A stretch of DNA of 5,182 nucleotides from Planctomycetaceae bacterium (GTDB taxonomy: Bacteria > Planctomycetota > Planctomycetia > Pirellulales > Pirellulaceae). Where the stretch lies: contig JABHUV010000319.1 of assembly GCA_018658605.1 (NCBI GenBank), positions 1 through 5,182 of the forward strand. The letters run 5' to 3'. Shown one piece after another: positions 1 through 5,182 of the stretch. The notes below the pieces were generated by a model. It saw only the letters and a program-made list of their open reading frames with translations. It made no database searches and was not told where the DNA came from. The first letter of the stretch is position 1; each line of letters begins with the position of its first letter. The position numbers were made by a program, and so were the translations under genes.

Positions 1-1740
1 AAACACAACGGTATTAAGTGTGATGGCCGCGACCGTACCGGACGGATTGTTTGCTAAAATGTCATAGATTGTGCTCTGAGGGTCGGTGTGTCCAATAATC
101 GCTAGAAACTCTGCTGCCCGCAATCGTACCAAATCGTTTTTATCATCAAGTAGTTCTTTTGCGGTGTTCGTAAATCGTTCGGCTTGCTTGGCAAAACTAG
201 TGCAGGCAGTCAACGTCCAATAACGCATTCTGGGGTTTTTAGATTTCAGGCCTTTAGTAATTCCTCTGGTTGCCTCTGTGAAAGGGAGTAGTGCTAGGTC
301 GACTGCATCCACGAGTGAACTGATTTCTCCGGCATGTGTTTGACCAAACCCCGCACCATCGCCGATGGCAAGCTCAATCATTTGGTTTTCCGGATAGAAG
401 CTGAGGTCATGAATTTCTTTGACTTGCGTTTGTAATGCACTTCGCAGTTGTAACAAGGTTTCTCGATGCGCCGGGTCACTAGCGAGGTTGTGGATTTCGT
501 GGGGATCTTTGGAAATGTCGTATAGCGACTCAACTGGTTTGGCTTTGAAGAAATGGGATTGTGCTTCGTTGAGTTTGCCTTGGTTGTAATGTTCGCGCCA
601 TTCTCTAAATGAGAGCATGCGATAGCGGTAATTGTTTTGCAAGGAATCGGGGTAGAAATTTTCGTAGTTACGGATGTACTTGAAGTTGCCCTTTCTGAAA
701 CTGCGCACTAACTCATATTTTTCATCAAAACGATCAGCGTAGCCAAATGCCTCGTTTTGCTTGTCGATTATGGCCGCGTCTACTTCAGTGCCTAGAAAGG
801 GTGTGCCGTCCATTGTGCTGGGGATTCTTACACCCGCGAGGTTCAGCACCGTTGGTGCAAAATCGATAAAAGACACAAATCCATTTACTCGCGCCCCAGG
901 GTTCCAAGTGTTTGCTGTTTGATATTTGTGAGGCACTCGGATTACTAACGGCACATGTAACCCCGATTCATACAGATAACCCTTGCTGCGAGGTAAGACG
1001 CCCCCATGGTCACCGAAGTAGAAGATGATTGTGTTTTCATAGAGTCCTTCTTCTTTGAGACGGTCAATTACTTTTCCAATTGCGGCATCGACAACGGTTT
1101 GGCGGTCGTGATACCGAGCAGCAGTATAGCGGGACAGTGCCGTATCTTGATGATAGGGGAATACTTGTACCTCGGTGGGATCAGTGTTGAGGGAGGCAAC
1201 ATCGATTGCTGCTTGAGGAAAGTGTAGTGACCCCTCATGGGATTGGGCGAAGGACTGCATGTGAAAAAACGGTTGTTGTGGGTCAGTTCGATTTCTCCAG
1301 GATGCTTTGCGAGATGATTCGTTCCACACATTCTTATTGACTGCGTTGTAGTCGGTTTTTGCGTTGTTCGTGCAGTAGTAACCGGCATTGCGTAAATAGA
1401 CAGGAAACATCTTGGCACCTAGTGGCAAGTTGGTTTGGGTGATCTTGCGATGATATTGAAACCCAATACGCGGGGCGAGCATGCCTGTCATGAGGGTTGT
1501 GCGAGCGACTGAGCAGACGGGACTGTTGGAAAAGGCATGTTCAAACGTAAGGCCGTCCTTCGCGAGTAACGTTAAGTTGGGCGTCGGTCCATGCTTGGCG
1601 CCGTAATGTTGTTGGTAATGCACCGAATTGTCTTCCGACAATAGCCAGACGATATTGGGTCGATCAGCGGCTTGAGCGGCAGAAAATCCGAAAGTTAATA
1701 AAAGAAAAATCAGTGTTGAAAACTGTGCGATTCGATTCAT
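1..1740 (-). CDS. Secreted sulfatase with C-terminal HEAT-like region (3' end cut by window edge)
   Basis: Predicted to hydrolyse sulfate esters or N-sulfates, probably on sulfated polysaccharides, outside the cytoplasm. The frame is open from the ATG at 1740 to base 1 (580 codons, no stop), so the C-terminus is missing. Residues 1-24 form a Sec signal peptide with a likely cut after AQA. The sulfatase fold starts at RPNIVWLLSEDN (about 27-38, metal-binding acidic residues). The formylglycine motif is C76-S-V-A-R80, followed by TTLMTG. The second metal/active-site block is GDHGG (D244, H245) with LPRSKGYLYESGLHVP just after. This pattern recalls the heparan N-sulfatase-like branch, though the true substrate is unknown. 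The catalytic part ends near YDISKDPHEIHNLA (407-420). From about 480 the protein is helical, with HEAT-like units at 502-516 and 533-550. No strong Shine-Dalgarno is visible, but the signal peptide fixes the start. It lies 56 bp after the Tat-exported gene, so probably in the same operon. No formylglycine-generating enzyme is in the window. Confidence 0.93.
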   Translation of the reverse strand, partial: MNRIAQFSTLIFLLLTFGFSAAQAADRPNIVWLLSEDNSVHYQQHYGAKHGPTPNLTLLAKDGLTFEHAFSNSPVCSVARTTLMTGMLAPRIGFQYHRKITQTNLPLGAKMFPVYLRNAGYYCTNNAKTDYNAVNKNVWNESSRKASWRNRTDPQQPFFHMQSFAQSHEGSLHFPQAAIDVASLNTDPTEVQVFPYHQDTALSRYTAARYHDRQTVVDAAIGKVIDRLKEEGLYENTIIFYFGDHGGVLPRSKGYLYESGLHVPLVIRVPHKYQTANTWNPGARVNGFVSFIDFAPTVLNLAGVRIPSTMDGTPFLGTEVDAAIIDKQNEAFGYADRFDEKYELVRSFRKGNFKYIRNYENFYPDSLQNNYRYRMLSFREWREHYNQGKLNEAQSHFFKAKPVESLYDISKDPHEIHNLASDPAHRETLLQLRSALQTQVKEIHDLSFYPENQMIELAIGDGAGFGQTHAGEISSLVDAVDLALLPFTEATRGITKGLKSKNPRMRYWTLTACTSFAKQAERFTNTAKELLDDKNDLVRLRAAEFLAIIGHTDPQSTIYDILANNPSGTVAAITLNTVVF

Positions 1741-1796
1741 GATGAGCTTGTTGTTATGATTTTAAAGTGATAAAAAATGGAAATAGGCAAGGTTTT

Positions 1797-3098
1797 TCAA
1801 TTGCGATAGAAGCTGCTTTTTCGTTCCGCGATATATTCAACGTCCAAATGTGGCGTCTGCAATGCGTGTCCGAGATGTAGTGAGGTTAACGCTGACTGTA
1901 CCATGCCGCTTGTCAATAATGTGCGTTTTACATTGTAGGGTGCTTTGCCCGTCATAAACATTTGTTTGGCGTTATCCATCAGTGCTGCTGAGTATACGAC
2001 ATTGGGATTGGGCGGTAGGTAAAACAATGTCGACAAAGGAGTTTTACGTCGCCGTAGTTTTGCGGCGAAAGTGAAGTCTGTTACAAGCCCGTTGAGTAGC
2101 AACATCGTTGCGCGTGTACCATCACGGTAAATGATGCGATACGCAATTGGGTCTGTTGCGAATTCGGGAAACTGCTGGCGTGAAGGATAGCGGTGGCTGA
2201 AGTTGTTGCTTTGCGCGAGTGTTTGGCTGCGGGAGAGGCAAGCTTCAAATAATTCGCCGGACCAGCCACCTTTCGCAAAGCTGCCTTTGTCGAGCATTCG
2301 CCATACGTCGACGCCGCGGATCGCATTAATCGAATGAACGCCTGTTTCACCACCTTTGCGACGTTCAAGCATACACTGCAGCGTTTCAAGTGCATGAAAG
2401 TCATAAATGTCCGTGCCACCGTACGCGACAATCAATGCTTCCTCGACTTCAGCACCAAAGGGCATTTCGATGCTCGGCATCCGCCAGGTGACGGGAAGCG
2501 ACGATCCGGCGAGCAGTGGGAAACCTAGTTGTTCCGACTGGGTGACCATGTCCTGAGCCCACTCGAAATTCCAACTGAGGTGTTTGTCATTGAAGACCGG
2601 CACGCTGATCCCGTCGGCGCGGAAGACATCAGTAATGCCATTGAATAGACGATAACGAGGATACAGTTTTTGCCCATAAGCGTTTTTTTCGTAATCTCCA
2701 TGTTCACCAATCAGCAGTACGCAATCGACATCGATCTTGTCTTTACCGTTACGAACCGCTTCTGCAACCGTTGGATATATATTGAAACCAAACTCTTTGG
2801 CGCGTCGGTGACTTAAGTCGTTGTCTTTCACTTGATCAACATAGGCTGAAACAACGTCGATTTCTGGATGTAGCCATTTCCCGCCTTTGGGATATCCCAC
2901 GAGAAACCGAGTGGCCATGTGCCACGCATGCGAGCGTTCCCACCATGTTGTGGTAACGATGGCCATTTTTTTCTTGACGTTATTGGTGGCACTGCGCGTA
3001 GTGGCAGATGCACTAAGAGGGATTAATGTGGCGCTCGCTGCGGTTCCAGCGGCGATGCTCGACTGAATAAAACGACGGCGATTTAACGGCTTGGACAT
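1797..3098 (-). CDS. Tat-exported protein of uncharacterised family, resembling a Gfo/Idh/MocA fold without the dinucleotide loop
   Basis: Complete 433-aa protein; function unknown. The N-terminus carries a twin-arginine signal (R7-R8-R9-F10-I-Q, then an Ala/Ser-rich hydrophobic stretch) with a likely cut after ASA at 32, so it should be exported folded. Residues 45-175 have the strand-helix rhythm of a Rossmann-type domain: MAIVTTTW (45-52), HPEIDVVSAYVD (77-88), AKEFGFNIYPTVAEAV (100-115), DVDCVLLIGEHGDY (123-136) and VPVFNDKHLS (166-175). This recalls Gfo/Idh/MocA oxidoreductases, but the GxGxxG loop is absent: the first strand is followed by TTTWWERSHA. Later motifs that look conserved are AGSSLPVTWR (197-206) and FHALETLQCMLERRKGGETG (234-253). 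As I recall, similar Tat-exported proteins annotated hypothetical or dehydrogenase-like are common in Planctomycetes. The ATG at 3098 is chosen because it begins the Tat signal; a weak GAG lies 8 nt upstream (3107-3109). It sits between the haem protein and the sulfatase, on the same strand. Confidence 0.9.
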   Translation of the reverse strand: MSKPLNRRRFIQSSIAAGTAASATLIPLSASATTRSATNNVKKKMAIVTTTWWERSHAWHMATRFLVGYPKGGKWLHPEIDVVSAYVDQVKDNDLSHRRAKEFGFNIYPTVAEAVRNGKDKIDVDCVLLIGEHGDYEKNAYGQKLYPRYRLFNGITDVFRADGISVPVFNDKHLSWNFEWAQDMVTQSEQLGFPLLAGSSLPVTWRMPSIEMPFGAEVEEALIVAYGGTDIYDFHALETLQCMLERRKGGETGVHSINAIRGVDVWRMLDKGSFAKGGWSGELFEACLSRSQTLAQSNNFSHRYPSRQQFPEFATDPIAYRIIYRDGTRATMLLLNGLVTDFTFAAKLRRRKTPLSTLFYLPPNPNVVYSAALMDNAKQMFMTGKAPYNVKRTLLTSGMVQSALTSLHLGHALQTPHLDVEYIAERKSSFYRN

Positions 3099-3168
3099 GA
3101 TAGGTACTCATAAAGGAACGTGAATCGATATGTTTTATGATAACCGCGCAACGGCACCGATGTGAACA

Positions 3169-4494
3169 CTACCAGTACTTCGCGATTTGCGGATGTGTTT
3201 GTCTTAGAATATCTAGCAGGGTAATTTTGAGTTTTGGTGTCAGATGTTCTAAGCCCTCCTGGTTCACATCGGCGGTGAGGATTTGGTGTAGCTTTTGTGC
3301 GATGAGTTTTAGTGTTGAGGGAGGGAGTTGCTTAAAGCTAGGTGCATAGATCATGTAGCTCAGAGGGTATCGAAATAGGCGGTGTTGGAGATCAAGTTGA
3401 TACAGACTGCGGCCTTGGTTGTCGCGGGGTCTCCGCTTGGAGAATGTTTCCGTAAAGGACGAAGTTCCTTTGACCGGCGCCGTTAGTTCGAATTCGTCTG
3501 CGAATAATAAGTAACGCACTAGATTGTCAATGGATCTCGTAGTGCGCCGCTTTGTGAACTCGCTTTCGAAATTAGGATCGCGATTGAGCGCCGCGTTCAT
3601 GCTCTTGTCATATTCCTTCCCGCGGATGTCTTCATAGTGTGCGAATGTAATCAGGTTCTGCATTTGCGTCTGGTGTTCGAGTACCATTAACGCCACGAGG
3701 TCACTTTCGTTAGTGAGATAGGGTTTGGTGTTAACAAACTTGGAAAGGTCCGTGACGTTTGCCCCATCGGCGTAATCGACTGCACTGCGGCCTTGATTGG
3801 CATCTACCAAGATGTTGCCCATGTGACGCATGTTTCCATGGGTGCCGGTGACATAGTAACCGCCCCACCTTTGAGAAAACGGACTTGTGTGGTCTGAAAC
3901 GAAGGTTCCAAAGTTGAAGACGGGTTGACCATTGTGACTTGTGAAAAGACTGCGCACGACGGGGCCGGGTACGTTTTGTGTGCGCCGTGCTGCGTGACAC
4001 TGTAAACATTGCCCTTTGTCTCGAGTGAACTTGGGTGAATCGCTAGGTTGTTGCGGCAGGGTGTAAAATACAGAGCCTAACTGAGGATCTGTCGCGATGA
4101 TTTCGACAACGTCACCTCCCTGTACCCATCCCAAATAGATTTGATCATTAAAATATAAAGCGCGGGGTGTGGACGGAGAGATACGCCGTAATTGCAAGCT
4201 AGATTTTGAATAGACGAGTGCTTGCGTAGCTGGCGACACTTCCAGTAATTTCATCAAACTTGGCAAGTAACCATGTTTATCACTGTATTTTAGCGTGGTT
4301 TTGCCTTGACTGAGTTGCGTTTGTAGTTGAGCAATTGGGTTGTTTGCGATTGTCTGATGGTAATCAATAGGGGGCCTTTCGAAATCAAATAAACCTTGTG
4401 CGCTACAGATTTGGGAGAGGTTGAACAATACCATGCATAGCAACACAGGCGTACGACCAAAAACGGCGGGAGGGTGATTTAAACTGGAAACCAT
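3169..4494 (-). CDS. Exported single-haem c-type protein of uncharacterised family
   Basis: About 441 aa with one covalent haem-c site, C163-L-Q-C166-H167 (numbering from the ATG at 4494), so probably a periplasmic or extracytoplasmic redox or haem-sensing protein. The signal peptide is residues 1-32, with hydrophobic core TPVLLCMVLFNL and a likely cut after CSA. Before the haem site is a region (about 80-150) containing ISPSTPRALYFNDQIYLGWV and GGDVVEIIATDPQLGSVFYT. After it come DHTSPFSQRWGGYYVTGTHG, RHMGN and LVALMVLEHQTQMQN, all of which look conserved. The His and Met residues there are candidate distal haem ligands, but I cannot choose one. I know of similar haploid-haem hypothetical proteins in Planctomycetes and Proteobacteria but no characterised member. 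The frame extends upstream to a TTG at 4590. I prefer 4494 because it places the signal peptide at the N-terminus and because a -10 element lies inside the extension. No clear Shine-Dalgarno precedes 4494. Likely first gene of the minus-strand operon. Confidence 0.88.
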   Translation of the reverse strand: MVSSLNHPPAVFGRTPVLLCMVLFNLSQICSAQGLFDFERPPIDYHQTIANNPIAQLQTQLSQGKTTLKYSDKHGYLPSLMKLLEVSPATQALVYSKSSLQLRRISPSTPRALYFNDQIYLGWVQGGDVVEIIATDPQLGSVFYTLPQQPSDSPKFTRDKGQCLQCHAARRTQNVPGPVVRSLFTSHNGQPVFNFGTFVSDHTSPFSQRWGGYYVTGTHGNMRHMGNILVDANQGRSAVDYADGANVTDLSKFVNTKPYLTNESDLVALMVLEHQTQMQNLITFAHYEDIRGKEYDKSMNAALNRDPNFESEFTKRRTTRSIDNLVRYLLFADEFELTAPVKGTSSFTETFSKRRPRDNQGRSLYQLDLQHRLFRYPLSYMIYAPSFKQLPPSTLKLIAQKLHQILTADVNQEGLEHLTPKLKITLLDILRQTHPQIAKYW

Positions 4495-4564
4495 AACAAA
4501 AGGGTGCGAGAGTGATTGAAGTTCAATGGGAGTTTGGTCATTATAGATAAACAAGCTAATCGGG

Positions 4565-4577
4565 TGCCTGTTAGGCA
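4565..4577. promoter_or_regulatory. Palindrome at predicted transcription start, candidate operator
   Basis: TGCCT-GTT-AGGCA on the plus strand is a perfect 5-bp inverted repeat with a 3-bp centre. It lies one base downstream of the -10 hexamer on the minus strand, and the predicted +1 (4572) falls in its centre. Because only half would be transcribed, a DNA-binding role is more likely than an RNA hairpin. The arms are short, so chance is possible. Confidence 0.3.
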
Positions 4578-4578
4578 A

Positions 4579-4587
4579 ATTATAGCA
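4579..4587 (-). promoter_or_regulatory. Extended -10 promoter element for the haem-protein operon
   Basis: On the minus strand the bases read TGC-TATAAT: a perfect sigma-70 -10 hexamer (4584-4579) preceded directly by the TGn extension (4587-4585). No good -35 hexamer is present at 16-18 bp (AGTTCC at 17 bp spacing), which extended -10 promoters tolerate. The predicted transcription start is the A at 4572, giving a leader of about 78 nt before the ATG at 4494. This is prediction from consensus only; promoter rules differ in some phyla. Confidence 0.5.
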
Positions 4588-4600
4588 CAACAGAAAAAAT

Positions 4601-4604
4601 AGGA
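4601..4604 (+). promoter_or_regulatory. Shine-Dalgarno sequence of the LamG-protein gene
   Basis: AGGA lies 8 nt before the ATG at 4613 and decides this start over the in-frame ATG at codon 27. It is the best ribosome-binding site in the window; the three minus-strand genes have weak or no recognisable sites. Confidence 0.6.
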
Positions 4605-4612
4605 ACTACGCA

Positions 4613-5182
4613 ATGGTGGTAAAGATACGAGCAACGTCGCAGCTTCTGGCGACGGAGTCTTTTTTAATCGGAGTTGTTATAGCTGTCAGCATGGTGGTGC
4701 CGTCACTTGCGGTTGTTGCCCACGAAGGTCCCGACCCGTTGAGTCACTGGTATTTGCAGAACGAATACATAAAAGATAACGTCTTATCGGCTCGACTTGG
4801 CCCAGAGGGTAGATTTCAAGCAAAACCAAGGTTTGTCATGGATGCGACTGGGGAAGCGGTTTTGTTCTCAGGACGAACACCACATTGTGTTATCGCAACG
4901 GATCACAACAAGGCCAAAGAGTATCTACCAACTCGGGCGATGACAGTTGCCGCGTGGGTGTCTGTTGATACCGCTAAACAATGGGGTGGAATCATTGGTG
5001 TCGTTCAAGATAACGGTGGTGTGGAGAAGGGGTGGGTGTTGGGGTACGACAATGAGCACTTTACATTTGGTCTGTCTACTAAGGGGGTGGATGACGGCGA
5101 TGGTTTCATGACCTATTTCAGCAGCACTACCAAATTCGAACTTGGCAAACTTTATCACGTGGTTGCCGTGTATGACGGCAAG
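4613..5182 (+). CDS. Secreted LamG/concanavalin A-like domain protein (3' end cut by window edge)
   Basis: The first 190 codons are visible with no stop before the right edge. Residues 1-36 form a signal peptide: basic start (K4, R6), hydrophobic core about 17-35 and a likely cut after VVA, giving a mature start HEGPDPLSHWYL. From about residue 74 a LamG-like jelly-roll begins: a GEAVLFSG strand (80-87), RAMTVAAWVSV (108-118), GGIIGVVQDNG (125-135), KGWVLGYDNEHFTFGLST (139-156) and GKLYHVVAVYDGK (178-190). This is the typical ordering of LamG_3-type domains, which often bind carbohydrate. Large planctomycete proteins with a similar start often carry a further domain downstream, such as a metallophosphoesterase, but that part is outside the window and cannot be judged. 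The start is supported by AGGA 8 nt upstream. A second ATG at codon 27 would destroy the signal peptide. The gene is transcribed divergently from the haem-protein operon, with 118 bp between starts, so the two could share regulation. Confidence 0.87.
   Translation, partial: MVVKIRATSQLLATESFLIGVVIAVSMVVPSLAVVAHEGPDPLSHWYLQNEYIKDNVLSARLGPEGRFQAKPRFVMDATGEAVLFSGRTPHCVIATDHNKAKEYLPTRAMTVAAWVSVDTAKQWGGIIGVVQDNGGVEKGWVLGYDNEHFTFGLSTKGVDDGDGFMTYFSSTTKFELGKLYHVVAVYDGK

Noticed and set aside
1006..1418. Open frames on both strands inside the sulfatase gene (plus 1006-1227, minus 1068-1418)
   Set aside because: They overlap the continuous 580-codon sulfatase frame with its clear catalytic motifs and show no recognisable domain.
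1741..1796. AT-rich gap with a TAAAAT hexamer that could be a separate sulfatase promoter
   Set aside because: No matching -35 hexamer or TGn extension at usable spacing; AT-rich gaps give such hexamers by chance.
2081..3013. Several short open frames on both strands within the Tat-protein gene
   Set aside because: All lie inside the intact 433-aa frame, and their translations have the uneven composition of shadow frames.
3099..3168. Possible terminator between the haem-protein and Tat-protein genes
   Set aside because: No GC-rich stem followed by a T-run could be found on the minus strand.
3731..4009. 92-aa minus-strand frame over the haem site
   Set aside because: Out-of-frame shadow of the haem-protein gene, rich in Arg, Ser and His, with no domain.
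4495..4590. N-terminal extension of the haem protein from TTG 4590
   Set aside because: It contains a consensus -10 element, and the signal peptide begins at the later ATG.
4691..4698. ATGGTGGT repeated at 4613 and 4691, suggesting a second start for the LamG gene
   Set aside because: The later ATG has no Shine-Dalgarno and would remove most of the signal peptide; the 8-base repeat is probably chance.
4925..5158. 77-aa minus-strand frame opposite the LamG domain
   Set aside because: Antisense to a well-supported LamG-domain coding sequence; no signal or domain.
1..5182. CRISPR arrays, tRNA or rRNA genes, insertion sequence ends, defence or retroelement genes
   Set aside because: Nothing of these kinds was seen; the coding frames account for nearly all of the sequence.

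Overview
The window comes from a free-living bacterium of moderate GC. It holds four genes that fill nearly all of it, and all four products carry export signals. The gene set is a secreted sulfatase with a HEAT-like tail, a Tat-exported protein resembling a cofactor-less Gfo/Idh/MocA fold, a single-haem c-type protein and a LamG-type protein. Such sets are most familiar from Planctomycetes and relatives (PVC group), with some in marine Proteobacteria. This assignment is an inference from gene content; no phylogenetic marker is present.

Minus strand (right to left, 4494 down to 1): three genes in one direction with short gaps of 74 and 56 bp and no convincing terminator between them, so they probably form one operon. 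First is an exported protein of about 441 aa with one CxxCH haem-c motif (4494-3169). Next is a 433-aa twin-arginine-exported protein (3098-1797). Last is a sulfatase (1740-1) that is still open at the left edge after 580 codons. Each looks intact where visible.

Plus strand: a divergent gene starts at 4613 and runs off the right edge. It encodes a signal peptide followed by the start of a concanavalin A/LamG-like domain.

The 118-bp divergent intergenic region (4495-4612) holds the only clear control signals. These are an extended -10 element (TGC-TATAAT) reading toward the haem protein, a 13-bp palindrome centred on the predicted transcription start, and a Shine-Dalgarno sequence for the LamG gene. 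The promoter position argues that the haem protein starts at the ATG at 4494 and not at the upstream in-frame TTG at 4590.

Taken together, the window looks like a block for handling substrates outside the cytoplasm, probably sulfated polysaccharide: desulfation by the sulfatase, binding or recognition by the LamG protein, and two exported proteins of uncharacterised families (one with haem, one dehydrogenase-like). The link between them is inferred from position and shared export only. There is no gene-free stretch longer than 300 bp, and no RNA gene, mobile element or CRISPR array was seen.
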